Positions 1 through 8,489 of a stretch of DNA of 64,000 bases are shown here, piece after piece. Within the stretch, counting starts at the first letter, position 1. Each line of letters begins with the position of its first letter. The notes under the pieces are model-generated. The model made no database searches and was not told the origin of the DNA. It saw only the letters and a list, made by a program, of their open reading frames with translations. This DNA is from Bifidobacterium choladohabitans (GTDB lineage: Bacteria > Actinomycetota > Actinomycetes > Actinomycetales > Bifidobacteriaceae), in NCBI RefSeq assembly GCF_016102005.1, contig NZ_JACFPL010000002.1, positions 124,001-188,000 on the forward strand, read 5' to 3'. Both the position numbers and the translations under genes were made by a program.

Positions 1-1180
1 GATGGGCCAGGGATTCGTTCATGCCGCCGAACTCACCGGCGATGTACATGCTCCACATGTTCTGCAACTGCTCATGGGGAAGCCGGTGGACGCGGTCATA
101 GACCCAGTCGCCCAGATCCGAGGCCACTCGCAGAGCCGTTTCATTGCCCCCGAAGTGGTAGGCGTCGATCAGCCCGGCCAGAATCTTGTGCAGAGTGTAG
201 TACGGCGCCCAGATGGTGGGGTAGGGCGCGTACTGTTCCAGCTTGTCGAACTGGCTCTCGTCGTAGGCAGACAGGAAGCCCGGCTTGGTGGTCCCGCCCT
301 TTGCGAAGGCGGCCTGGACCTCGGCCAGCCCGTCGACCAGATAGGTCAGCTTGGCCTGGATGTCCTTGTCGCCGGTAGCGGCATACCCCAAAGCGTATGC
401 GGACAGGACATGCCCTGTGGTGTGGCCGCGCAGGTTGGAGTCCGGAGCGTCCCAGCCGATCATGGGCTTGGCTCCCTTGGTGTCCAGGTGGGAGGCTCGG
501 CGGAACTCAACCAGGAGCTGATCGTCGTCCAGGGTCTTCAGAAAGGCTATCCGTCGGCGCTGGTTGTCTGCCAGCATTCCATCGCCGGTCAGCCGAACCC
601 GGCTGATAGGCACGCGGCGGACCTTAGGGCTGGAATCCACTGGCTGTTCGGGGTCTTCGTCAATCACCTGAACCTTGCATTGCACACGGATGCCGCTGCC
701 GTCGATGGATCCTTGGAAGTCGTGTTCACCGGTCTGCCCGTCCCGCTGCTGAACGCCTTCGTCCCAGTTGACCCGCTGGGAGACTTTCTGTCCGTCCTTG
801 GTCAGTACGGCCGTGAACATGGGCAGATAGTAGGTAGCGCCCTTGCGAGCCTTGATCTCGATGGGGTAGACCTTGCGCACTTCGATCCTGTTGGGCATCT
901 GCAGCACGGTCACATCAAAGCTGCGCTGGGCCTTGGCCTCGCCCTTGGTGACGGTCGCGGTCAGGGTCACGTTACGGTCGCCTCGACCGTATTCGGGCTG
1001 ATTGACCTTGCCCTGAGGATTCACCCATCGATCGTCGCTGCTGGCCCATTCGATGGTGGCTTCCTCCACCCCTTTGGTCGGCAGCGTCAGGTCAAAGTCC
1101 ACGGTGCCTGTGTTGCCGATATATATCCGACGGGCTGTCTCGTCGACGCAGTCCTGATCAGTGTGCATGGGTGATGTCAT
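1..1180 (-). CDS. GH127/DUF1680 beta-L-arabinofuranosidase-like protein, C-terminus beyond the window
   Basis: The reverse strand reads open from the ATG at 1180 to the window edge, about 393 residues, and the rest of the gene lies before position 1. An N-terminal beta-sandwich (Ig-like) segment is followed by the start of an alpha/alpha barrel with the motifs GHTTGHVLSAYALGYAATGD, APYYTLHKILAGLIDAY and GEFGGMNESLA, which are typical of the DUF1680/GH127 family. Family members release L-arabinofuranose from plant glycoproteins or arabinans. No signal peptide is seen, so it probably acts in the cytoplasm on imported oligosaccharides. An in-frame TAA lies three codons before the ATG and an AGTAGG-type ribosome site sits about 10 bases upstream, which fixes the start. 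Substrate is inferred from family only. Confidence 0.78.
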   Translation of the reverse strand, partial: MTSPMHTDQDCVDETARRIYIGNTGTVDFDLTLPTKGVEEATIEWASSDDRWVNPQGKVNQPEYGRGDRNVTLTATVTKGEAKAQRSFDVTVLQMPNRIEVRKVYPIEIKARKGATYYLPMFTAVLTKDGQKVSQRVNWDEGVQQRDGQTGEHDFQGSIDGSGIRVQCKVQVIDEDPEQPVDSSPKVRRVPISRVRLTGDGMLADNQRRRIAFLKTLDDDQLLVEFRRASHLDTKGAKPMIGWDAPDSNLRGHTTGHVLSAYALGYAATGDKDIQAKLTYLVDGLAEVQAAFAKGGTTKPGFLSAYDESQFDKLEQYAPYPTIWAPYYTLHKILAGLIDAYHFGGNETALRVASDLGDWVYDRVHRLPHEQLQNMWSMYIAGEFGGMNESLAH

Positions 1181-1638
1181 GATGAATTACCTACTCCCGC
1201 CGCTGACGGGCGGATTCTGGCCGGTCATGCTCTCCATCGGGTCGTCTCCGATCCGTCGGCGCCGCTCTGCCCTGATGCCTTTGCGCGCCTTACCTCATCA
1301 GTTTATGGACGGCTGCCCTATCGAGAAGGTGGGGGATATCGTCGAATGGGTGGACAATCTTGTGTCTTTGGTTTGGAGTCGTTCTGGTTAGCGTCTCTTT
1401 CTTCGTAATCCTTTGCCATGGCGCGGTTTCCGAGCAAGCTACAACTTGTCGGGGGGCCTTGTCGAGTAGCGTTCAGACAGCATTACCAAGAAATATCCAC
1501 CTTTTTTCCCTTCGGTTTGCACCTAGGCCAGAAAGGCTGAGGATTTACCGTTCCAAGTGGAACAGCTTGTGGTTCCACGCAGAGCAAAAGGGTGCCGGAC
1601 AACGAGGGTCGGCACCATTGAGAAGCGAGGAGAAGCGT
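1181..1638. other. Intergenic region between divergent genes
   Basis: About 460 bases separate the divergent GH127-type gene and the peptide transporter. Open frames run through it on the plus strand, but they lack ribosome sites and their translations look like no protein family. It must carry both promoters. I could not assign confident -35/-10 boxes or a palindromic operator. Confidence 0.4.
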
Positions 1639-3204
1639 ATGGCTACACCAGCGGAAAACGGTGACGAGCAACCGGATATTGTGGTCGATGAATCCGGTCT
1701 CAAGGTTGACCGACAACAGGAGGAGGAGTTGAACCGGCTGAGGGCGGACCGCTCCTTTTTCGGCTATCCCAAGGGCATCGGCGCCCTGGCAGCCGGCAAT
1801 TTCTTCAATTCGATCTGTTGGGCCTCCTACGGGGCCGTGACGATCTACTACCTCTATAAGCCTTGGACCCAAGGTCTGGGATTCAGCCAGGGGGAGGCAG
1901 CCCAGCTTATCGCTATCGTGGCGGCCATCAATTCCATGTTCGGCATTGTGGGCAGCTGGCTGGCGGACCGGGTGTTCGGGGCGCGCAAGGCCCTGGTCAT
2001 CGGCAACATCGTCAAGGGGCTGTCCTGCGGGCTCTTGGCTATTCCGGCTTTCTCCGTCAGCCAAGGTCGAGCTATGGCCATCGTGGGCATGATCCTCATG
2101 AACCTGCCCATTATGGGAGCTTCGAACGCCTCGCTGACCGGCATGCTGTTCCACCGCAAGGACAACCGTCGTGATGGTGCTTTTGCTATTCACGCCATCG
2201 CCAACAACATCGCTGGGTTCATTACCCCGATCATCTCCGCGCAGCTGGGACTGATCAACTACCATTATGGATTCGCGATAGGAGCGGTAGCTGCGCTGAT
2301 CTACGCCGCCATCATCGGTGTGCCGGGCAATCGTTTCTTTGGATCCTTGGGTTCCAAGCCTACGCGTCCGCTCAACAGCCAGGAGCGTAAGCGCTATGGC
2401 TTTGGCGCCCTGGGTGTGCTAGTGGCGATCGGCCTGGTCATCGCCGTCCTGCTGATCACCCATAAGGTCAGCGTTAATGCGCTGGCCAGCACGGTAAGCT
2501 CCTGCACCTTTGTAGTGGCTATAGCTTTCTTTGCCGTCATCTGGCGGTCCAAGAGGATTGTCGGAGTGGAGCGTCGGCGGCTCAAGGCCTTCGTGCCCAT
2601 CGTGATCATGCAGATTGTTGCCGGAGTGGATTACGCCATTCAGGGCACCACCCTGCTCATGTTCCTGGACCAGCGGATCAACAGAAAGTTCGGCGGCATT
2701 GAAATCGCTCCGGGATCCTTCAACACTCTCGTGGGCATCATCGCCATGCTGGCCGGCATCTTCTTCAGCTGGTTCTGGCTGACCGACACGGGCAAGCGGT
2801 GGAAGTCAACCAACCGTCTCTGGTTCGGATTCGCCTTCTTCGGCATTTCCAACCTGCTGCTGATCGTCCCCACTGTGGTGCTCAATCCTCATACGGCAAA
2901 GTATTCCGTGCTCTGGCTGCTGCTCTACTATGTGGTCTCCAACTTCGGCGGCTTCCCCTATGGCGTTGCGGCCAACTCGACCGTGGCGGCCATCGCGCCC
3001 AAGTCCTACGAGACTCAGATGCAGACCGCTTTCAGCTTGTCGGCTGCCATCGGCACAGCTATTATGCTGCTGATTTATGGGAAGCTGACCACCCTGGACC
3101 AGCAGCTGCCGCTGATGCTGATCATCGGCATCGCCGAACTTGTCGTGGCCGTGGCGGTCATGCTCTTCCGCGGCAAGATAGACGCTACCGTCATGTCGGA
3201 TTGA
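1639..3204 (+). CDS. POT/PTR2-family proton-coupled peptide transporter
   Basis: A 521-residue multi-pass membrane protein of the major facilitator superfamily, probably importing di- and tripeptides with protons. After a charged cytoplasmic N-terminus of about 40 residues, the first helix region carries GNFFNSICWASYGAVTIYYL (53-72), the POT-type first helix. The loop GSWLADRVFGARKA (105-118) is the MFS motif A between helices 2 and 3. The frame is open further upstream (from 1360), but the ATG at 1639 is preceded by GCGAGGAGAAG at ideal spacing and begins the conserved protein, so I take it as start. The length fits bacterial POT proteins (about 480-520). It stands alone, followed by a broken SMR gene on the other strand. 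Substrate specificity is not visible. Confidence 0.85.
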   Translation: MATPAENGDEQPDIVVDESGLKVDRQQEEELNRLRADRSFFGYPKGIGALAAGNFFNSICWASYGAVTIYYLYKPWTQGLGFSQGEAAQLIAIVAAINSMFGIVGSWLADRVFGARKALVIGNIVKGLSCGLLAIPAFSVSQGRAMAIVGMILMNLPIMGASNASLTGMLFHRKDNRRDGAFAIHAIANNIAGFITPIISAQLGLINYHYGFAIGAVAALIYAAIIGVPGNRFFGSLGSKPTRPLNSQERKRYGFGALGVLVAIGLVIAVLLITHKVSVNALASTVSSCTFVVAIAFFAVIWRSKRIVGVERRRLKAFVPIVIMQIVAGVDYAIQGTTLLMFLDQRINRKFGGIEIAPGSFNTLVGIIAMLAGIFFSWFWLTDTGKRWKSTNRLWFGFAFFGISNLLLIVPTVVLNPHTAKYSVLWLLLYYVVSNFGGFPYGVAANSTVAAIAPKSYETQMQTAFSLSAAIGTAIMLLIYGKLTTLDQQLPLMLIIGIAELVVAVAVMLFRGKIDATVMSD

Positions 3205-3486
3205 GCAACTTGATCCCTGCCGGAGGATGGGTCTTCTGCCGGGGATCGTCCCAACAGGCTTCGACCCCCTAGCTATGGCGTACAGGACTGTCAAGGCAGC
3301 CCCAATGCCGACCCAGACAGCGTAGGCCGTGCTGGAAGGGATGCTGAGAATCAAACCCACAATAAAAACAATGTAAGGAACGATTTCGGTAAAACCCTGA
3401 GATTTTCCCAGGGCGGTGGCCCATACCGATTCACGGATGCCGGCGAGTATGAGTACGATCCACGAGGAGATGGTTCCCTTCGGCAT
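3205..3486 (-). pseudogene. Remnant of a small multidrug resistance (SMR/SugE-like) gene
   Basis: From the ATG at 3486 the reverse strand encodes SMR hallmarks: a first helix with LAGIRESVWATALGKSQGFT (the membrane Glu and the GFT turn), a second helix starting IVPYIVF, then TAYAVWVGIGAA of the third helix. Between LILS and IPSSTAYAVW the usual stretch of about 10 residues (ending helix 2 and opening helix 3) is missing. The fourth helix is not there either: the frame runs on into sequence antisense to the peptide transporter. A working SMR protein has about 105 residues and four complete helices, so this copy is probably dead through an internal in-frame deletion plus loss of the 3' end. Confidence 0.6.
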
Positions 3487-3691
3487 GTCTTGTCGCTGTC
3501 CGGGTGTTTGACCATCGTCCGGGAACCTGAATCTAATCCTGAGTGATGGTGGCCCAAGCAGGGGAGTGGCCGATGGCCTCATGTAAGAGGAATCAGGGTT
3601 GATTCAGGGTCGAATAAGGGGTTTGCCGGATACTGTCTTCCGCGTCGATCGACTATACATGTAATAGAGGGATTTGGCAGGTGAATGAATC

Positions 3692-5131
3692 ATGACTTGG
3701 GCCTTGCGTGATCTGAAAGCCAATAATGGCATCTGGGCTGGTGTCTTTATCGTTCTTGCGGTCGCCCAAATCCTGCTCTGTGCCATGAGCGTGAGCATGG
3801 GCGTCAACAGCTATTACCAAGGCCTATCGGTCAAGACCAGGGATCCTGCCAAGAGTCTGGCTTCGGCCCTGAGTTTGGTCTTCTTCACGGTCATTGTGCT
3901 CGGCTGCCTGGTGATCAAGCACACCCTGCAAGCATCAATTCGCCAACGTCGCCAGGGGCTGGCCCTTCTCTCGCTGCTGGGAGCTACGCCTAAGCAGATC
4001 CTGGTGCTCACGCTACTGCAGGTAATGATTTTGGCCCTGCTGGCCTCTCTTGTTGCTGCGGCTCTTTCGCCTGTACTGGCTGGAAGGATCCTCGATTGGT
4101 ATTCCGCCGGGATGCGAAGGCCAGTGCATTTCGCTTTTACCTGGCACGGTTTTCCCAGGTCTGCTTTGACCGGTCTTGCTGTGGGCTTTGCCACGGCCAT
4201 CTTGGCGACCAGCCTGACTTTGCGAGATTTGGCGAAGATGACACCCGTCCGGGTGGTGCGCCGTGCCGAGGAGAGTGAATCAGTCGAACGGCTCCGACAT
4301 GGACGCGGTCTTGTGCCGCTTTTTCTTGGGTTGGCCTTGCTGCTATTGCCGTTGCCTGTTTTTGCCTATCTTTCGAGCAGCGGCCCCAGGTCATTGGATC
4401 CTAAGCAGGTCTCGGCGGTCCTTAATGCTGTTGGAAGTGGACCGCTGTTCGCCATTCTCTTGCTGCTGATCGCCCTGGCTCGCGCGGGCGAGCCGGTTAT
4501 TGGCAGGGTCACTCAACTCTGGACGGCTCTGGTGCCGTCATCGTCTGCCGTCTGGCGAATAGCGCGTTCGCAGGCGGAGGCCAGAAGTCGAGACACGACA
4601 TTTGGCTCTACGGTCATAGCGTTGACCGCCTGCATGTTTCTGGTCGGCGGTCTGCTGACTGCCGGAAGCACCAGTACCGTCGCTATGAACAAAGTACCGG
4701 GAATAGAGAACATCACATCAGGCGGAACCCTGGAGTTGCTCTATGGCTTCTGGGCAGCGCTGCTGATCGCCCTAGTCGGCGTGATCGCGGGGTTCACCAT
4801 TGCTGCCCGGGATCGTGACCTGGATCTGGCACTCCTGTCAATTGCTGGTGCAAACCCGCAGCAGCTGACTGCTATATCCATATTGGACGGCACCATCGTG
4901 ACGACCACAGGCATTATCATCGCAGCTGTCGGTACCGGACTGGTCGGGCTGAGTACGGCCCTGGTCTATTGCCCGCTTGTCCACAGTCTGTCCATAGTTT
5001 TTCCTTGGCGGTTCTTCCTTATATGCGGGTTGCCGATTATCGTCGTCGGCTCGCTGGCGACCATGCTGACGGCTCGGCCTGCATTGAGGCGCTCGCCCAT
5101 AGCAATTCTGCAAGGCGCCATAGGCGAATGA
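3692..5131 (+). CDS. FtsX-like ABC transporter permease without a partner ATPase
   Basis: A 479-residue membrane protein with an N-terminal helix, three helices at about 55-180 in FtsX-domain arrangement (HTLQASIRQRRQGLALLSLLGATPKQI is the typical loop after the first core helix), a second cluster of helices, and a C-terminal FtsX-like set with IAARDRDLDLALLSIAGANPQQL, the same loop motif repeated. That duplicated layout is typical of MacB/BceB-type exporters for antimicrobial peptides or of lipoprotein/lipid extruders. The start has GGCAGGTG upstream. Its ATPase would normally be next door; upstream is only a dead SMR gene and downstream nothing, so the protein is an orphan half-transporter or uses an ATPase elsewhere. 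Confidence 0.75.
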   Translation: MTWALRDLKANNGIWAGVFIVLAVAQILLCAMSVSMGVNSYYQGLSVKTRDPAKSLASALSLVFFTVIVLGCLVIKHTLQASIRQRRQGLALLSLLGATPKQILVLTLLQVMILALLASLVAAALSPVLAGRILDWYSAGMRRPVHFAFTWHGFPRSALTGLAVGFATAILATSLTLRDLAKMTPVRVVRRAEESESVERLRHGRGLVPLFLGLALLLLPLPVFAYLSSSGPRSLDPKQVSAVLNAVGSGPLFAILLLLIALARAGEPVIGRVTQLWTALVPSSSAVWRIARSQAEARSRDTTFGSTVIALTACMFLVGGLLTAGSTSTVAMNKVPGIENITSGGTLELLYGFWAALLIALVGVIAGFTIAARDRDLDLALLSIAGANPQQLTAISILDGTIVTTTGIIIAAVGTGLVGLSTALVYCPLVHSLSIVFPWRFFLICGLPIIVVGSLATMLTARPALRRSPIAILQGAIGE

Positions 5132-5238
5132 TCGACAGTGGGCTTTAATTGCTGAGCCCGATCTGTAATTGAGCGGTTTTGCCAAGCATCGATTCCGGCC
5201 AAGGCTGTGTGTGACCAATTGATCAAGGGGACAGTTCC

Positions 5239-5269
5239 TTGTCGTATTGACAACTGGTCAATACGACAA
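5239..5269. promoter_or_regulatory. Perfect 13-bp inverted repeat, operator-like
   Basis: Arms TTGTCGTATTGAC and GTCAATACGACAA pair perfectly across a 5-base spacer (AACTG). The inner part, TTGAC-N5-GTCAA, looks like a TetR-type operator, and TTGACA at 5248 could be a -35 box. No plus-strand gene follows it and no regulator gene is nearby. It may also serve as the terminator of the FtsX-like gene, although no T-run follows. Confidence 0.5.
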
Positions 5270-5391
5270 ATACATGCTGGATGCTCAGAGACGGGTATCC
5301 CATTATGACAGGTCAATCTCTAGGTAGTTTAGTGCACGATCATCTATGAAGTGGATAAAAGTGCAAGCAAACTAGCGCCTTGATCGCAGTG

Positions 5392-5434
5392 ATCGAGTAT
5401 ATCGGAACCAGTCTCAATCGCCGAGATACTCGAT
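5392..5434. repeat. 14-bp inverted repeat downstream of the dead toxin gene
   Basis: Arms at 5392-5405 and 5421-5434 (ATCGAGTATATCGG against CCGAGATACTCGAT) differ at one position and enclose 15 bases. It lies just past the 3' end of the yafQ remnant on the reverse strand, where a terminator would be expected. Confidence 0.45.
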
Positions 5435-5438
5435 TGCA

Positions 5439-5717
5439 TCATAGTGTTCGGTCATGGCTGCCAGTGGTCATCAAGGTAAGAATCATTCAGTTCTTGACAC
5501 GTTTCTACACCAGGGGCCAGTCTGCGACGACATGAAGCTCTTCGTATTTAGACCAGCGACCTTCCAACCGTTGGTTTCGATATTTGCGCTTAGGCAGTGC
5601 TGAATTGCAGCCAGCCAAGTCGTCGAGCTCTTGATCGAGCCTGCTTAAGTCGAAATGCTTCCTCTTGATTCTCTTGACATCGCGCAGGAATTTTTGCGTA
5701 TATCCAAACTCATTCAT
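5439..5717 (-). pseudogene. yafQ: YafQ-family toxin, broken by two in-frame stops
   Basis: From the ATG at 5717 the reverse strand encodes a YafQ/RelE-superfamily mRNA interferase: an N-terminal helix with FLRDVKRIKRKHFDLSRLDQ, the RNQRLEGRWSKYEELHV strand region, and DWPLV. At that point a TAG (5505-5507) stands where the family has Tyr in LLVY. The frame then continues past a second stop (TGA, 5487-5489) with MILTLMTTGSHD, which matches the C-terminal strand and the catalytic-region T-G-S/T-H-x-D/S-L motif. The truncated product of 70 residues would lack the catalytic C-terminus. Both stops lie in one unshifted frame, which points to point mutation. Confidence 0.65.
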
Positions 5718-5749
5718 GATGGATGATGTCTTTCATGTTCTTTGCATCA

Positions 5750-5875
5750 CCCGCGTGAGTGATCGGTAAAGCCTCAGCTTCCTCCATTCTCTGTCAAATT
5801 TTGAAAGTCGAGAGCGAAACGGAATGCCTCCTTCGCGCAGCGACAGAGAGAGGAACATATTAATCGCCTCAATGT
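5750..5875 (-). pseudogene. RelB/DinJ antitoxin remnant
   Basis: Directly upstream of the toxin remnant on the same strand, one frame reads EAINMFLSLSLREGGIPF, the usual C-terminal signature of RelB/DinJ antitoxins (A-x-N-x-F-x5-REGGIPF). No proper N-terminus with a start codon is found, because the upstream part is out of frame and hits stops. Together with the yafQ remnant this is a decayed type II toxin-antitoxin pair. Confidence 0.5.
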
Positions 5876-6514
5876 GGAGCTTGACTACCGTCGATTGAGA
5901 AGATCATCATTTGGTATTTATTCCCAGGTTGTATGGTAACCATTCCAGTCTGCTTGACCGATGCTCTCGTTTTCTATTCCTGCCTGGTTGATTCTCTCCT
6001 GAGCCCTCGGGCGTGTGGCAGAGGATACATCCTGTCGTATGGGGGAAAGTCTGGATGAAACCAGGGATGCGAAATCAGAGATCGGGAGAGCGGATACTCC
6101 CAGCCGTTCGAGGGCCCTTCTGAATAGCGTAGGGAGCCGTCCGCCGAAGGGACGTCCAGGACACTATTCCATGCGCCCGTGGTCCTTGTCCTATGTTGTT
6201 GGGAAGCAGCTGTTCCGAAGGAAGGCGGTTTTCTGAGTTGCTGCTGCCGAGCATGGAATTACTGAGGGTGCCGTCGCTGGATATGAACCTCCAGGCGAAC
6301 GGGGAGCCCAGCAGGAGCAGGCTGTGCTCGGGCTCAGTGAAGTCTTTTGTGGTTGAAGCATCGATGTCCAGTCCCACCAGGTTGACCATCTGCTGGTGGT
6401 TCATGGTCTTCAACCGTGCACTGCTGGTCTATGGTGATGCTTTTTGCTTTTCATTGGGCGATGAGTGTTTCGGAGGATTTGGATTTACTGATTCCTGAGG
6501 TTTCGCCGATATGC
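5876..6514. other. Gene-poor stretch with degraded sequence
   Basis: No intact gene is supported. Reverse-strand frames at 6075-6413 give readable stretches (for example ASTTKDFTEPEHSLLLL) in a frame different from the lipoprotein start at 6515-6706, so this may be the shifted remainder of that lipoprotein gene. I recognise no family. Confidence 0.3.
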
Positions 6515-6706
6515 TTAAGGTTGCCTCTTGTGTTTTTGCCTGGGCTCGGCTGTGGTTTGTGTGGTTGGTGACTGGGCGGGGCTGTTGGAAGCTTGGGATG
6601 TGCTATTGGTTCCGCATGCTGATAGGCTTCCCAGCAGCAGGCAGATGATGGTGAGGGTGCATAATCTTTTATAGGAGCCTTCCGTGCCGTCTGCGACTTT
6701 GTACAA
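6515..6706 (-). pseudogene. Truncated lipoprotein
   Basis: A 63-residue frame with a positively charged start, a hydrophobic core (LCTLTIICLLLGSLSAC) and a clear lipobox LSAC, then a Ser/Thr/Gln-rich linker that stops after about 30 residues. Such a short mature part is unlikely to be functional. Downstream on the same strand other frames continue without stops, which suggests a frameshift. The folded domain cannot be identified. Confidence 0.35.
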
Positions 6707-6992
6707 AAGTTATCAAAGTAGCGGGACCGGGTTTGCTGGTACTGGATTACAATAATAGGGCTTCCGTATTGGCGACTTCGACGATATGATTGTTTTACCC
6801 AGCAACTTCAGGGCCCGGGACTGCTTGCGGCTTCTGGCTATTTTGCTACATTACCTTGGTAGGAAGCGGGCGTATGACCGCATCTGTATAAGGAGCGGAT
6901 GATGCCACTGTGCGTGTCAAGGAGCCTCTGGAAGCCCCTCATGATCTGGAGCTCTACGTTCGATTCTGTTTAATAGGATCTGAGCTTATTGT

Positions 6993-7320
6993 TTACAGAC
7001 CGTCAGCCTCAATTCTCGATTGTGCCAGACTGTTCCGGCACCTGTCCAACAAGACCCTGTAATCCTAGATGACTCGTAGGATCACGTCGAGTTCGCAGAC
7101 GATCTGGTACGGGTCTCCCTCGTATATGGTTTCAGCAGTCTGGTACTCCAACTGGTCGATCAGCTTCTATGCGGTCTCCCTCTTAGTGCGGTGTTCGATA
7201 CGAGCGCTGTAGACTCCTGTTCTGGTCTTGTCGGCATGCTGCCAGTGGATGAGCTCATGCAGGAGCGTGCACCGTTTCTGCGTGTAGGTCATGCTCCGGT
7301 CGATGAGGATCATGTTGGAG
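6993..7320 (-). pseudogene. ImmA/IrrE-type metallopeptidase remnant
   Basis: On the reverse strand one frame reads MILIDRSMTYTQKRCTLLHE with the zinc motif HELIH (codons at 7243-7257), then RTKRETA, a TAG at 7167-7169, and continues in the same frame with KLIDQLEYQTAETIYEGD and a further TAG before the final TAA at 6993. This is the catalytic core and C-terminus of the ImmA/IrrE family, usually encoded beside repressors in phages and integrative elements, where it cleaves the repressor. The N-terminus is gone: the frame merges into sequence antisense to the next gene. Two nonsense codons and the missing N-terminus make it a pseudogene. Confidence 0.6.
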
Positions 7321-7360
7321 AATGGAACCAATGGCAAAAGGCAAGCGAGGAGGAGATGCC

Positions 7361-8461
7361 ATGGATGAACACGATCTGACGGAGTCCACAGGCATCCAAT
7401 CAACGGGAAAGCAGCGGGGTAAACTCGGGCCAATCAAGGGTGAATCCGCGCAGGATCCGGCTGGCGAGGCCGATGCCGGGCCGAAGAATGGCGGCAGGCC
7501 CGGGCGGCGCACCATCGTGATCGCGGCCGTTGTGGCTGTCATCGTGATCGTCGTAGCTGTGGTCGCAGGGGTCTGGGTGTCCAGGCAGCGTCATGCCGAT
7601 GCGCTTGAAGGCTGCGACCACGCCTACCAGGCGTACACGGCCAGCGCCGCCAAACAGCAGCACGAACAGGATGAGGTCAGAAAAATGCTCCAGGCCACGC
7701 CCGAGCAGAACGTGGCCGACCCCGCCGTCCGCAAGACGCTGGAGCAGGCCGTACGGAAGCCGGCCGGCCATACCGCTGCCACCTGCACGGCCGGTCAGGA
7801 TACCGGGCAGCTGGACCGGAACAGGGACGGGCTGGCCAGGGCCGCCAGCATCAACAAGGGGCTCATCGGCCGGTACAGGGCCGCTGCTGCCAGAGTGCGG
7901 GCCTCCGTCAAGGCCAAGAGCCTGGCCGACGGGAAGAAGGGGCTGGAGGATGCCATCGGCTCAGCCTCCTCCCTGCTGGGCGGTTCGGATGGGAAGGTGG
8001 CGGACAATGCTACCAGGGATGCCTTGGTCAAGGCCATCGACGCCGTCAGGCAGGCCTGCGGCAGGAAGGATGTGACCGATCCGAAGACCTATGCGGATGC
8101 GAGGAGGAGCCTGGATGACGCTGTCAAGGCCGTCAACGACTCCATCAGCCGGAGGCAGGCCGCTGACGCGGCAGCAGCCGCGCAGGCAGCCGCACCCGCA
8201 GCCCCCGCCACGGGAGGCGCCGGAACCGGCTACAAGAGCAGCGGCCATGCGAGCGGCAACGGTGGCAGCCACCGGAGCACCAGTGGCGGCCACCGGAGCA
8301 CTGGCGGCGGCCACCGGAGTACCAGTGGCGGTCGCTCAGGTGGTGGAGCCAGCAGACCTGCACCTACCCCGCAGAATCATCAACAGACATCAAATGACGA
8401 TGGTTATGTGGAGTTGCATTTTTGCGGTACAAGCGACGGGAATGAGTTCACTCCCTGTTAG
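7361..8461 (+). CDS. Membrane-anchored protein with Ala-rich helical region and HRST-Gly repeats
   Basis: About 366 residues of unknown function. A short acidic cytoplasmic N-terminus is followed by one transmembrane helix at about 47-73 (IVIAAVVAVIVIVVAVVAGV), then a long Ala/Lys/Asp-rich helical region outside the membrane, a low-complexity Gly/Ser/His/Arg segment with three copies of a GGHRST-type repeat (8260-8335), and a C-terminal tail with two cysteines ending TPC. The ATG at 7361 has AGGAGGAG five bases upstream and is preferred over the in-frame ATG at 7322. The next gene, a secreted stub, follows after 28 bases and may form an operon. No enzymatic motif is seen; a surface or envelope role is inferred from topology. 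Confidence 0.6.
   Translation: MDEHDLTESTGIQSTGKQRGKLGPIKGESAQDPAGEADAGPKNGGRPGRRTIVIAAVVAVIVIVVAVVAGVWVSRQRHADALEGCDHAYQAYTASAAKQQHEQDEVRKMLQATPEQNVADPAVRKTLEQAVRKPAGHTAATCTAGQDTGQLDRNRDGLARAASINKGLIGRYRAAAARVRASVKAKSLADGKKGLEDAIGSASSLLGGSDGKVADNATRDALVKAIDAVRQACGRKDVTDPKTYADARRSLDDAVKAVNDSISRRQAADAAAAAQAAAPAAPATGGAGTGYKSSGHASGNGGSHRSTSGGHRSTGGGHRSTSGGRSGGGASRPAPTPQNHQQTSNDDGYVELHFCGTSDGNEFTPC
8257..8335 (+). repeat. Short tandem repeats coding for GGHRST units
   Basis: Three near-identical units of about 24 bases (GGCCACCGGAGCAC- and variants) lie in tandem inside the preceding membrane protein. Copies differ at a few bases, so the number of units could vary between strains by slippage. 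Confidence 0.65.
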
Positions 8462-8489
8462 CTGTAAATAAACAATTGAAAGGACAAGG

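Larger units (their letters stand above)
5132..5438. other. Intergenic region with two hairpins
   Basis: About 300 bases without a gene. It contains two strong inverted repeats, at 5239-5269 and 5392-5434, listed separately. No coding frame is convincing on either strand. Confidence 0.5.

Noticed and set aside
2-1174. Long plus-strand frame at the left edge
   Set aside because: Its translation is low in family-like features, while the reverse strand reads a clear GH127-type enzyme.
1360-1638. N-terminal extension of the peptide transporter
   Set aside because: The extension has no family similarity, and ATG 1639 has the ribosome site.
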